A stretch of 64,000 nucleotides of DNA from assembly GCA_016707895.1 (NCBI GenBank), contig JADJGV010000002.1:248001-312000 (forward strand), read 5' to 3'. Below the pieces are notes generated by a model. The model made no database searches. It had not been told where the DNA came from and worked only from the letters and a program-made list of their open reading frames with translations. Positions 7,224-15,432 of the stretch are shown in pieces. Each line of letters starts with the position of its first letter. Positions within the stretch are counted from its first letter, which is position 1. The position numbers and the translations under genes are program-made. Source of the DNA: Myxococcales bacterium (GTDB lineage: Bacteria; Myxococcota_A; Polyangia; Haliangiales; Haliangiaceae).

Positions 7224-9478
7224 TGCGCACCGTCCGCGGGCACGCCGACGCGGCGCGCGAGGAGCGCCACCAGGAGGTACAGCGCCGCGGCCAGCCCGAG
7301 CGCGTCGGTCGCGCCGGCCACGCGCAGCGCGAGCACCGCGACGGTGCCGCCCGCGACCGCGGCCGCGCCGTTGATCGCCCACAGGCTGGCGATGCGATCG
7401 GCCGGCGCGCCCTCGTGCGCGAGCAGCACCGGGAACGGACAGCCGAGCGCGAGGCCGAACGGCCCGAGCAGCGCGCAGATCAACGCGACCCGCCCGGTGT
7501 CGCTGCCGATCGCCTCGAGCCAGGCGAGGTCGCGCGTGAGCCACGCGCCGCCCGCGACGACCACCGCGGCGGTGAGGCACGCCCCGGCGGCGCCGCGCGA
7601 CATGCGGCGCCAGCGGCCGCTGATGAGCACTGCCCCGGCGGCGCACCACGCGAGCAGCCCGAACAGCACCAGCGACGTCGCGTACAGCGTCCCGCCCGCG
7701 GCCAGCGTGAAGCGCTGGATGAGCGCCAGCTCGACGCCGATGAACGCGGCGCCCAGGCCGGCGGCGATCGCGGCCGGCCGCACGAACCCCCGCGGATCGC
7801 CGCGGCGTTCGAGGACCAGCAGCGCCACCAGCAGCGCGGCGCCGGCCAGCGCCCACAGCCGGCCGGGCTGCGCCCGCGCGGTCGAGATCAGCCCCTTGGT
7901 GTTCTGGAAGAAGTACGGGCGCTCGTCGTGGACCGGCGCCAGATCGTCGACGTCGGTGGCGCCGAGTTGCGTGCGATCGAGCAGCTGCGCCGCGCGCTCG
8001 GGTGGATCGCCCGGTCCCCACAGCAGCTCGGCCGGCTCGACGTCGAGCGCGTCGACCGCCTCGAGCGGCAGCGGCGCCGGCGACACGACCAGCAGGTAGC
8101 GATAGGCCGTCTCGGGCCGCGGATCGCGCAAGACCGCGATGCCCTCGAGCGCGCGCTCGCGCGAGACGCCGGCGGCGGCCTGGGCGGCGAGCACCGTCAG
8201 GAGCTGGCGGTACGCGTTGCCAGGGTCGCTGTGGATGAACACCAGCGCGCCGGTGGGCGTCAGGCGCCGCAGGTACAGCGCGACCGCCTCGACGGTGTAG
8301 AGGTGCGCCTCGAGGCCGGCCGCCTGCGCGTGGACGTTGCCGGTGAGCGCCAGCGCGAGCTCGATCAGGTCGTAGCGCGCGTCGGTGTCGGCGAGGTGGC
8401 GCCGCGCGTCGGCGATGATCAGCCGCACGCCGGGCTGGTGGTAGACGTCGCCGGCGAACTCACGCCAGCGCGCCAGCACGGTGGGCATCGCCGGGTTGAC
8501 CTCGACGCCGTCGACTTGCGTCGCGCCGTACTTCCGGGCCAGCCAGATGCTGGCGCCCGCGCCCGAGCCGAGCACCAGCACGCGCGCCGGGCGCAGCGCG
8601 CGGTACGGCGCCGCCAGCAACGCGCCCCAGGTGTCCTCGAACGCGCCGGCGCGGGCCTCGGCGGCGCGCAGCATGAAGGTCGGGCTCATGCCGTCGGTGT
8701 AGACGCCGAGCCGGGTCTCGTCGCCGGGCACGCGGGCCACGTCGAGGCGCCCGAGCGGGCTCCACGCCGAGTCGATCACGTCGCGCGGCGTCGCGCCGGC
8801 CGCCGCGAGCGCCTTCTCCGACCCGCGCCCGTCGCGCAGCATCGCCGCCAGCGCGCCGTCGGGCGTCGCCCCGGCGCGCGCGGCGACGAACAGCCCGGCG
8901 TGCGCCAGGCCGAGGGCCGCCGCGGCGGCGAGCAGGCGCGGCCGCCGCTCGACGACGACCAGCGCCCAGGCGCCGCCCAGCACGCCCAGCGCCGCCACGA
9001 TCTCGGTCGGCGCGAGCGGGCCGACCAGGCGCGGCGCGATCAAGCAACCACCCGCCGCCGCACCCAGATCGAGCGCGTACGCCGACCGCACCCCGTCGCG
9101 CCCGCGCGCGGCGTAGGCGTCGGCGACGAACAGCCCGGCCAGCGCGAACGGCGGCAGCGACACGATCACCAGCCACGGCAGCGCGACGCCGCCGATCTCG
9201 GCCAGCACCACCGCCAGCAGCGCGGCCGGCAGCCACGGCGCGGTGCGGCTCACGCCCGCCCACCCGTGCCAGCGCACGCGGACCAGCGCGCCGACGCTGC
9301 CGCCCAGCAGCGCGATCGACAGCGCCACCGACGTCGCGTGGGTGCTGCCGATGTACGCGTAGAGCCGGGTCGAGGTGAGCTCGAGGACCAGCACCACGAA
9401 CGTCACGACCACGATGGTCGTCGCCGAGCGATCGCCACGCTGCGGGACCACGCGCGGGCGTGCGGGGCTGGCCGCCAT
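7220..9478 (-). CDS. Membrane spermidine-synthase-like protein (MFS-like TM plus methyltransferase fold)
   Basis: About 752 residues. N-terminal transmembrane helices (TIVVVTFVVLVLELTSTRLY and several more) are followed by a cytosolic Rossmann domain with RVLVLGSGAGASIWLARKYG and the acidic ligand end VDGVEVNPAM. This is the pattern of spermidine/spermine synthase-like enzymes. A second membrane block follows (LWALAGAALLVALLVLE to the C-terminus). Membrane-fused synthases of this type are common in environmental bacteria, but their product is often unproven. The start is uncertain: ATG at 9478 was used, and a GTG at 9541 would add 21 residues. The segment encoding residues near the first helix is duplicated as a broken fragment at 11154-11238. 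Coupled to the hydrolase gene through ATGA. Confidence 0.85.
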   Translation of the reverse strand: MAASPARPRVVPQRGDRSATTIVVVTFVVLVLELTSTRLYAYIGSTHATSVALSIALLGGSVGALVRVRWHGWAGVSRTAPWLPAALLAVVLAEIGGVALPWLVIVSLPPFALAGLFVADAYAARGRDGVRSAYALDLGAAAGGCLIAPRLVGPLAPTEIVAALGVLGGAWALVVVERRPRLLAAAAALGLAHAGLFVAARAGATPDGALAAMLRDGRGSEKALAAAGATPRDVIDSAWSPLGRLDVARVPGDETRLGVYTDGMSPTFMLRAAEARAGAFEDTWGALLAAPYRALRPARVLVLGSGAGASIWLARKYGATQVDGVEVNPAMPTVLARWREFAGDVYHQPGVRLIIADARRHLADTDARYDLIELALALTGNVHAQAAGLEAHLYTVEAVALYLRRLTPTGALVFIHSDPGNAYRQLLTVLAAQAAAGVSRERALEGIAVLRDPRPETAYRYLLVVSPAPLPLEAVDALDVEPAELLWGPGDPPERAAQLLDRTQLGATDVDDLAPVHDERPYFFQNTKGLISTARAQPGRLWALAGAALLVALLVLERRGDPRGFVRPAAIAAGLGAAFIGVELALIQRFTLAAGGTLYATSLVLFGLLAWCAAGAVLISGRWRRMSRGAAGACLTAAVVVAGGAWLTRDLAWLEAIGSDTGRVALICALLGPFGLALGCPFPVLLAHEGAPADRIASLWAINGAAAVAGGTVAVLALRVAGATDALGLAAALYLLVALLARRVGVPADGAQ

Positions 9479-9587
9479 GGCGGGTCGGTCGGTCGTCCGG
9501 CGCCGTGGGTGGTCGCGCGGCGCGACCTCGCCGATCGGCACCTCGACGTCATGGCGCCACCGTGATGCTCAGGCGTCGAGGATCGGA

Positions 9588-9662
9588 CGCGTCGGGCGCG
9601 GGTGCGTCGGGTGCGGGTGCGTCGGGTGCGGGCGCGTCGGGTGCGGGCGCGTCGGCGATGCG
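9588..9662. repeat. 15-bp tandem repeat, about five copies
   Basis: Unit CGCGTCGGGTGCGGG with small variations, copies starting at 9588, 9603, 9618, 9633 and a degenerate fifth at 9648. It lies just after the stop of the YbjT-like gene and before the synthase-like gene. It is open in several frames (Ala-Ser-Gly-Ala-Gly on the plus strand, His-Pro-Thr-rich on the minus strand), but no start or partner frame supports coding. Confidence 0.85.
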
Positions 9663-9666
9663 TTCA

Positions 9667-11103
9667 TCACGGGGCGGACGGCGCATCGCCCGCCGCGCGG
9701 CCGTGATTGCCCGCGCGGGCCATCGCCGTCGGCGCGGCCGGCGCCAGGCGCGCGAGGTGACGACCGAAGCGCCACATCACCAGGCGGTGGATCAGCGCCT
9801 GCGTGGCGCGGTAGATCCACCACGGCAGGCGCGGCTCGAAGTCGTGGATCGCCGCCAGCACTGTCGCGCCGGGCCCCTCGCGGAACTCGAGCCGGCCACG
9901 ACCACCGCGCGCGGCCAGGCGACCGCCGGTCACGTAAAGCAGCTGGCGATCGGGCTGGCTGCGCTCGGGGGCGGCGGTCAGCTCGAGTAGCGGCTCGCGG
10001 GTGCCGGTCAAGAAGAAGCGGATCGGCCCGGGGCCGCGCTCGACGCGCAGCAGCGGCCGCGCGCCCCGGGGCAGCCAGCGCACGTACTCGTCGGCGACCC
10101 AGGCCGCGTCCCGCCCCGCCGGCAGGGGCAGGCGCTGCACCGACCGCACCCCGCGCGCGCGCCCCCGCTGCGCCTGGTACGCCGTCGGCGGCGCAGCGGC
10201 GGCGCTCGCCAGCGCCGCGGCGGCGTCCAGCGACAGGCCCGGGATCCCGGCGGCCGCCTGCAGCCGGCGATCGCCCGCGATCATGTGGTGACGCAGGCTG
10301 TCGATCAGCGGCGCGATCAGCCGCCGCGGCGCGCCGGTGATCAGCGAGATCCACAGCGCCGACAGCCGCGGCGTGATGATCGGCAGCGGGACGATGCGGC
10401 GCTGGCGCCGGAGGATCACGCTCACCCGCTGCATCAGCGCGCGGTAGCTGACCACCTCGGGGCCGGCGACGTCGTAGATCTCGCCGGCCGTGGCCGGCGT
10501 GGCCACGCAGTAGCCGAGCAGGTCGACGACGTCGCTGAGCGCGATCGGCTGGGTCGGCGTCGAGGTCCAGCGCGGCGCCAGCATCGCCGGCAGGCGCCGC
10601 ACCAACCGCGTCACGATCTCGAACGACGAACCGCCGGCGCCGATGATCAGGCCGGCGCGCAGCACGGTCAGCGCGGGGCGTCGCCCGCCGAGCACGCGCT
10701 CGACCTCGAGCCGGCTCGTCAGGTGCGCCGACAGCGTGGCAGTGTCGGAGGGCAGGATGCCGCCGAGGTAGATGATGCGCTTGACGCCCGCGCGCTCAGC
10801 AGCCCGCGCGAAGTTGTCGGCGCAGATCAGGTCGAGATCCTGGAACCGGCCCTGGACGAGCCGCGCCGATGGCAGCATCGAGTGCACCAGGTAGATCGCG
10901 ACGTCGACGCCCACCAGCGCGGCCTCGGCGTCCTTGAGCGAGAACAGGTCGCAGGCCCGGGCCTCGCGGTAGCCGGGCAACCCGGCGCGGGCGCCACGCG
11001 ACAGCGCGATCAGGTGCAGGCGGTCGCCGAGCGCGCGCCCCACCGCCTGGCCGACGAACCCCGATGCGCCAGCCACCGCCACCACCGGTCGCTCCACGGT
11101 CAT
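9667..11103 (-). CDS. NAD(P)-binding YbjT/NmrA-like protein with C-terminal extension
   Basis: 478 residues. The N-terminus VVAVAGASGFVGQAVGRAL is a Rossmann GxxGxxG motif of the atypical SDR type. Further SDR features are RIIYLGGILPSD and TVLRAGLIIGAGGSSFE, then a substrate-binding half with WTSTPTQPIALSDVVDLL. From about residue 330 a second, beta-rich domain begins and ends RLPWWIYRATQALIHRLVMWR. This layout resembles YbjT-like proteins with a DUF2867-type C-terminus. Such proteins are suggested to act on quinones or lipids, but this is unproven. The ATG at 11103 follows the decayed duplicate fragment. Downstream lies the 15-bp tandem repeat. Confidence 0.8.
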   Translation of the reverse strand: MTVERPVVAVAGASGFVGQAVGRALGDRLHLIALSRGARAGLPGYREARACDLFSLKDAEAALVGVDVAIYLVHSMLPSARLVQGRFQDLDLICADNFARAAERAGVKRIIYLGGILPSDTATLSAHLTSRLEVERVLGGRRPALTVLRAGLIIGAGGSSFEIVTRLVRRLPAMLAPRWTSTPTQPIALSDVVDLLGYCVATPATAGEIYDVAGPEVVSYRALMQRVSVILRRQRRIVPLPIITPRLSALWISLITGAPRRLIAPLIDSLRHHMIAGDRRLQAAAGIPGLSLDAAAALASAAAAPPTAYQAQRGRARGVRSVQRLPLPAGRDAAWVADEYVRWLPRGARPLLRVERGPGPIRFFLTGTREPLLELTAAPERSQPDRQLLYVTGGRLAARGGRGRLEFREGPGATVLAAIHDFEPRLPWWIYRATQALIHRLVMWRFGRHLARLAPAAPTAMARAGNHGRAAGDAPSAP

Positions 11104-11153
11104 GGAGGTTGGACGCCGAGGCTCGGGAAAGGTTGCTGGCCGGGTCTCGACCG

Positions 11154-11238
11154 ACCGACGTCGCGTGGGTGCTGCCGATGTACGCGTAGAACCAGCACCA
11201 CGAACGTCACGACCACGATGGTCGCCGCCGAGCGATCG
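11154..11238 (-). pseudogene. Decayed duplicate of the synthase-like gene 5' region
   Basis: Bases 11154-11189 match 9327-9362 exactly and 11191-11238 match 9387-9434 with one mismatch. About 23 bp are missing between the two blocks, which breaks the reading frame. In the sense of the synthase gene the copy encodes the RSATTIVVVTF part and, after the gap, the IGSTHATS part of the first transmembrane region. Nothing outside this interval aligns. It is therefore a relic of a duplication or recombination about 1.8 kb away from the intact copy. Confidence 0.85.
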
Positions 11239-11297
11239 CGTTCCGCTTGCAGGGCGGCGACGCTACCACGCGCGCCGGGGCGGGCCGGCGCCGCGCG

Positions 11298-11891
11298 TCA
11301 GTAGCCGATCTCCACGAGGTCGGCGCGCAGCTCGGCGAGCGACCGTTCGTCGTTGACGCGGGCCACGATGCTCGCGTCGAGCGGCGCGCCGGCGAGCACG
11401 TGGACGATCACCTCGAGCGGCACGGTCGCTTCGAAGTATGCGGCGGCGTAGTCGCGATACGCGGCGGCGTCACCCGCCAGCATGGCCAGCTCGTCGGCCA
11501 GCGGGGCTGGATCACCGCGGAGGGTCCACGCTGAGCCGTCGTGCCAACCGCCCCACGTGACCTGGTCGGTCGTGAACGCCGGCTCATCGCGTTGCGGCTG
11601 CAGCGCCGCCGGCAGCCCGGCGTACACCGTCGCCGCGGGCGTCAGTGGGTGCTCGTGCCAGAACGCCTTCACGAACGTGCCGTGCGGGGTGAACGCGATG
11701 AACCAGTCGTCACCCGAGCCGTTGCGCATCGACGCCATCCGCACCTGCGCGGCCGGGTCCCACGCCGCGTTGAAGGAGTAGTACCGAGCCTCCCACTCGC
11801 TCGACATGATCGCGTCGAGCGTCGCCAGGCCGCGACAGATGCGCTCGAGGTCGCGCGGGTGCGGGAGCGAGGCGGAGGTCGGGCTGGCCAT
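11298..11891 (-). CDS. Conserved hypothetical protein
   Basis: 197 residues starting MASPTSASLPHPRDLERIC. It contains ATLDAIMSSEWEARYYSFNA and RMASMRNGSGDDWFIAF, followed by HEHPLTPAATVYAGLP and a Trp-Gly-Gly-Trp segment. This looks like a compact globular family seen as conserved hypotheticals; I cannot name a function. A second ATG five codons upstream (11906) is possible, but 11891 is preferred because TACGAT ends exactly 6 nt before it. The gene sits between the metalloprotease lipoprotein gene and the YbjT-like gene on the same strand. Confidence 0.75.
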   Translation of the reverse strand: MASPTSASLPHPRDLERICRGLATLDAIMSSEWEARYYSFNAAWDPAAQVRMASMRNGSGDDWFIAFTPHGTFVKAFWHEHPLTPAATVYAGLPAALQPQRDEPAFTTDQVTWGGWHDGSAWTLRGDPAPLADELAMLAGDAAAYRDYAAAYFEATVPLEVIVHVLAGAPLDASIVARVNDERSLAELRADLVEIGY

Positions 11892-11897
11892 GCCCCG

Positions 11898-11903
11898 ATC
11901 GTA
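11898..11903 (-). promoter_or_regulatory. TANNNT -10 element of a predicted leaderless gene
   Basis: Minus-strand TACGAT, then 6 nt (CGGGGC), then the ATG at 11891. It decides the start of this gene over the upstream ATG at 11906. Confidence 0.5.
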
Positions 11904-11936
11904 CATGCGGCGGCGTGCCGTCGCCGCGTGCCGGGT

Positions 11937-13601
11937 TCACCAGCCGTGGGCTTCGAGCTCGACGAGCCGCGCCCGGTTGCCCATGACGCACTCGATCAGC
12001 ACGCGGATGTAGCGGGTGTTGATCGGCGCGAAGGTGAGCTGGTTCCAGACCTGGTTGTTCCAGGTGACGTAGCCGTTGGGCACGTCGGTCCAGGCGCCGG
12101 TGACCGAGAGGTACTGCACGTGGAAGTGCCGCAGCCCGTAGAAGTTCGCGAGCATGCCGGGGAACGGCTCGAACTCGCCGGCGTAGCTGTCCTGCAGCGC
12201 GAACAGGTCGACCTGCTGGATGGTCCGGTTGGTGCTGAAGCCGGCGTAGATCCACGCCGACGGGCTGTAGCAACCGCCAGCGACGTTGGTCGTGGTCGCG
12301 GCCTGCCACCAGCCGCCCCAGGAGTGCGCGCCGCGGACGCCGTCGTTGGCGTAGCCGCGGCCGGTGCCGCTCTGGGTGCTGGTCGACGACGCGCTGATCC
12401 TGCCGCCGTTGCTGCTGCGCGCCCAGTTGCGCGTCGACTTCACGCCGACGACCGCGCCGGTCGGCGACATCGAGTAGACGAAGATCGCGATGCCCTGGGC
12501 GCTGTCGATGTACGACGGCGCGAACGAGCCGTCAGGGAGCTGCCACGCCAGCGGCAGCGGCGTCGCCTGGATCTGGCCGCTCTCGTAGGGCGGCAGGTCG
12601 AGCGCCATGGCTGGGCCGCGGCCAGCGCTCGCCGGCGGACGTACGTACATGAACACGCCCGACAGCGTCGGTCCTTCAGCGTAGGCGGCGGCGTCGTAGC
12701 CGGTCGGCTGGCGGTACTCGAGCAGGTAGCTCTGATGGGTCGAGTTGACCAGCGGGACCTCGATCATCTTGAGGCCGCCGGCGGTCGCCACTGGGGTCAG
12801 CGTGTACGTGCCGTCGCGGGTCGACGCGACGTCGGCCGGATCGAGCCAGCCGAACAGCTGCTTGTTGGCGGCGGAGAAGTGGGAGTAGCGGCCGGCCATC
12901 GGCTCGACCGCGATCAGGTCGGTGAACGATGGGCGCCCGACGCACGCGCCCTGCGCGCTGGTGTGGGCCATCGTCGTCGGAGTGCCGTCCGGCCGGGTGC
13001 AGCGGAGGGCGTCGAGGTGGGCGGCGCCCATGACGTGCCCGAACTCATGCGCGTACACCATGGCTGGCGCCAGCGCGTGCAGCCCCATCTGCACGACGCC
13101 GCCGGTGATCGGCTCGGCGGTCGGGACCTGCTGCTGGAGCGTGCCGCCCGGCACGTAGCCAGAGTTGGCCGGCGGGCACAGCGTCACGTCCTTCGACAGC
13201 ATGATGATGAGGTCGTACTGGCTGAAGTCGACCTGCGGATCGATGAGCAGCGCGGTCTCGCGCAGCATCTTGGCGTCGTTGTAGCCATCCCACCCGTTGG
13301 TGTGGCAGTCGGTCGGCGACAGCAGGTAAGGCCCCATGACCGCGTAGTCCAGCCACGCGCGGTCGTACGAGTTGGTGCGGATGAAGGTGTCGAGCCCCTT
13401 GATCTGCTCGGCGGCGCGCGCGACCAGCGTCGCCGGCGCCTCGTTCTGCTCGAACTCGGCGATCAGCACCAGCGTCTTGATATCGCCCCGCCACATCGTG
13501 ATCGCCTGCTCGGTCGTGCCCAGCGCGGGCGGCTCATCGGTGGCGACGCACGCGGCGAGCGCCGCGAGCAGGAGCGCGGGCAGGAGCGGTCGGGCGATCA
13601 T
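11937..13601 (-). CDS. Secreted metzincin-type metalloprotease lipoprotein
   Basis: 554 residues from the ATG at 13599-13601. A lipoprotein signal peptide (ARPLLPALLLAALAAC) predicts export and lipid anchoring. The zinc motif HEFGHVMGAAH near residue 185 is the metzincin HExxHxxGxxH, so this is a zinc endopeptidase. The region before it contains DLIIMLSKDVTLCPP and the region after it Cys residues likely forming disulfides. The C-terminal ~150 residues (RISASSTSTQSGTGRGYAND, then WWQAATTTN and RYIRVLIECVMGNRARLVELE) look like an F5/8 type C (discoidin) carbohydrate- or lipid-binding fold. The frame stays open about 195 codons upstream, but that stretch is shadow-like. A plausible predatory or surface-processing enzyme. 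Confidence 0.85.
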   Translation of the reverse strand: MIARPLLPALLLAALAACVATDEPPALGTTEQAITMWRGDIKTLVLIAEFEQNEAPATLVARAAEQIKGLDTFIRTNSYDRAWLDYAVMGPYLLSPTDCHTNGWDGYNDAKMLRETALLIDPQVDFSQYDLIIMLSKDVTLCPPANSGYVPGGTLQQQVPTAEPITGGVVQMGLHALAPAMVYAHEFGHVMGAAHLDALRCTRPDGTPTTMAHTSAQGACVGRPSFTDLIAVEPMAGRYSHFSAANKQLFGWLDPADVASTRDGTYTLTPVATAGGLKMIEVPLVNSTHQSYLLEYRQPTGYDAAAYAEGPTLSGVFMYVRPPASAGRGPAMALDLPPYESGQIQATPLPLAWQLPDGSFAPSYIDSAQGIAIFVYSMSPTGAVVGVKSTRNWARSSNGGRISASSTSTQSGTGRGYANDGVRGAHSWGGWWQAATTTNVAGGCYSPSAWIYAGFSTNRTIQQVDLFALQDSYAGEFEPFPGMLANFYGLRHFHVQYLSVTGAWTDVPNGYVTWNNQVWNQLTFAPINTRYIRVLIECVMGNRARLVELEAHGW

Positions 13602-13905
13602 GGCCGCGACTAGAGCGGGTCGACGCCAGCGTTGCACGCGCGGCGGCTGGCCAACCGCGCGCTCGGGCGATCGCCGTGATCCAGGCCACGCGCCGGGCGC
13701 CGGCGCCGCCGCTCGTCGGCGGCCCTGGCCTTGCAGTCGATGCGGGTGTGCCTGACACCCAACGCGATCAGCGGCGCCGCGACGACGGGGCCATGACGCT
13801 CCCGTGCGCTCGCGCGCAGCGAGCGTTTCGGCCGCCCCGGCCGCGCCGCTGACGCGATCAACCCGACGGCGCGGTCCAGCGGGCCACGCCGTCCACGGAG
13901 CCCCG
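13602..13905. other. Divergent intergenic region with two hairpins
   Basis: 304 bp between the divergent metalloprotease and SDR genes. No coding frame is supported. It holds a perfect 6-bp inverted repeat with 5-nt loop at 13744-13760 (GGGTGT, GCCTG, ACACCC) containing the GTGCCTGACAC word. A second hairpin at 13807-13825 (CGCTCGC, loop, GCGAGCG) is followed by TTT. No clear -35/-10 pair was found. Confidence 0.6.
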
Positions 13906-14658
13906 ATGTCCAAGCATCTCGCCAACAAGGTCGCCATCGTCACCGGCGCAGGTTCCGGCATCGGCCGCGCCTGCGCGCTGCAGCTCGCGCGGGCCGGCGC
14001 CGCCGTCGTCACGTCGGACATCGACGACGCCGGCGGCGAGGCGACCGCGCGCCAGATCCGCGACCAGGGCGGCCGCGCGCTCTTCGTCCACGCCGACACC
14101 GCGAAGGTCGGTGACCACGAGGCCCTGGTCGCGGCCACGCTCAAGGCCTTCGACGGCCTGCACGTCGCGGTGAACAACGCCGGCATCAGCGGCCCCGCGG
14201 CGCCGGTCGGCGAGTACCCGGTCGAGGGGTGGGATCACGTCATCGCGATCAACCTCTCGGGGGTGTTCTACGGCATGCGGGCCCAGCTCCCGGCCATGGC
14301 GCGGGCCGGCGGCAGCATCGTCAACATGGCCTCCATCCTGGCGCAGGTCGGGTTTCGCCAGGCCGCGGCCTACGTGGCCGCCAAGCACGGCATCCTCGGC
14401 CTGACCCAGACCGCCGCGCTCGAGTACGGGCCACAGAAGATCCGGATCAACGCGGTCGGGCCCGGGTTCATCAACACGCCGCTGCTCGACCACGGCTTGA
14501 CCGCGGAGCAGCGCACGGCGCTGGCTGGCCAGCACGCCATGGGGCGGCTGGGTGAGGCCAGCGAGGTCGCCGAGCTCGTGACCTGGCTGGCATCGGACCG
14601 GGCGTCGTTCGTGACCGGCGGCTACTACCCGGTCGACGGCGGCTACCTGGCGCAGTGA
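13906..14658 (+). CDS. SDR family oxidoreductase
   Basis: 250 residues starting MSKHLANKVAIVTGAGSGIG. Classical short-chain dehydrogenase/reductase features are all present: the cofactor motif TGAGSGIG, an Asp after strand 2 (TSDIDD) favouring NAD(H) over NADP(H), the NNAG motif (VNNAGISG), a catalytic Ser in NMASILAQ, YVAAKHG as the Tyr-x-x-x-Lys pair, and PGFINTPLL. The C-terminal GGYYPVDGGYLAQ is typical of the FabG-like group. A CGGAG ribosome binding site lies 5 nt before the ATG. The substrate is unknown. Confidence 0.93.
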   Translation: MSKHLANKVAIVTGAGSGIGRACALQLARAGAAVVTSDIDDAGGEATARQIRDQGGRALFVHADTAKVGDHEALVAATLKAFDGLHVAVNNAGISGPAAPVGEYPVEGWDHVIAINLSGVFYGMRAQLPAMARAGGSIVNMASILAQVGFRQAAAYVAAKHGILGLTQTAALEYGPQKIRINAVGPGFINTPLLDHGLTAEQRTALAGQHAMGRLGEASEVAELVTWLASDRASFVTGGYYPVDGGYLAQ

Positions 14659-14700
14659 TCCGGACGCCGCGCGCGCCGCCGAAGCCGCCATCGGGCGTGG

Positions 14701-14706
14701 TACCGT
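14701..14706 (+). promoter_or_regulatory. TANNNT -10 element of a predicted leaderless gene
   Basis: TACCGT, then 6 nt (CGGCGC), then GTG at 14713. The predicted transcription start coincides with the start codon. Confidence 0.5.
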
Positions 14707-14712
14707 CGGCGC

Positions 14713-15405
14713 GTGAAGCCAGGCGGCCAGGACCTCGCGCCTGAACATGGCATCGACCAGCTGCTCAACGGCTGGCGCGCCTTCGGCGAGGGCTGGGTGC
14801 TGCTCGACATGCTGGTCGTGCTGGTGCTCGCGCTCGTGCTGGGCGCGGTGATCGCGTACCACCCCGCGACCCGCCGGCGGATGTCGAGCCTCGAGCACTT
14901 CGAGCAGCCCAAGACGTTCCTGACCTACTCGATGGTCGCGGCCATCGTGGCGCTGATCGTCGAGGTCCAGCCGGCGATGGCGTTCGTGATCTTCGGCATC
15001 GGTGGCCTGCTGCGGTTCCGCACGATGGTCGGCGACGCCAAGGACACCGGGCGGGTGATCATGGTGACCGTCATCGGGCTGTGCTGCGGCCTGAAGATCT
15101 ACATCGTCGCGATCCCGGCGACGGTGATCGGCTGGGTGCTGGTGTGGATCCTCGAGCGCGAGCGCGCCGGCATCGTCAAGGTCTCGGGCGTCGCCGAGGC
15201 GGTGGTCCACCAGTCGGTGAAGGCCTACCGCGAGGCGATCATCCGGATGGGCTGCGGCATCATCGGCGAGCAGAACAAGTTCGTCCGCCGCGAGTTCCTG
15301 TTCGTGGTCAAGGCGCCGCCCGCGCTGGCGCGGGAGACGCTGCAGGCCGAGCTCGACGGGCTGCCCGCCGAGCTGCGCGGCGTCGTCGAGTTCGAACAGC
15401 TGTGA
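14713..15405 (+). CDS. DUF4956-like integral membrane protein
   Basis: 230 residues from a GTG at 14713. Transmembrane helices occur at about residues 28-50, 68-100 (as two helices) and 115-150. Between them lies IGGLLRFRTMVGDAKDTGRV. The Arg-Phe-Arg-Thr followed by Asp-x-x-Asp loop is the hallmark I associate with DUF4956 membrane proteins, sometimes next to polyphosphate-polymerase (VTC-like) genes. The C-terminal ~75 residues form a soluble alpha/beta domain (KAYREAIIRMGCGIIGEQNK). Function is unknown. The start is supported by the leaderless -10 element. Confidence 0.75.
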   Translation: MKPGGQDLAPEHGIDQLLNGWRAFGEGWVLLDMLVVLVLALVLGAVIAYHPATRRRMSSLEHFEQPKTFLTYSMVAAIVALIVEVQPAMAFVIFGIGGLLRFRTMVGDAKDTGRVIMVTVIGLCCGLKIYIVAIPATVIGWVLVWILERERAGIVKVSGVAEAVVHQSVKAYREAIIRMGCGIIGEQNKFVRREFLFVVKAPPALARETLQAELDGLPAELRGVVEFEQL

Positions 15406-15432
15406 ACTGATCGACCGCGGCGACCGCGGGGC

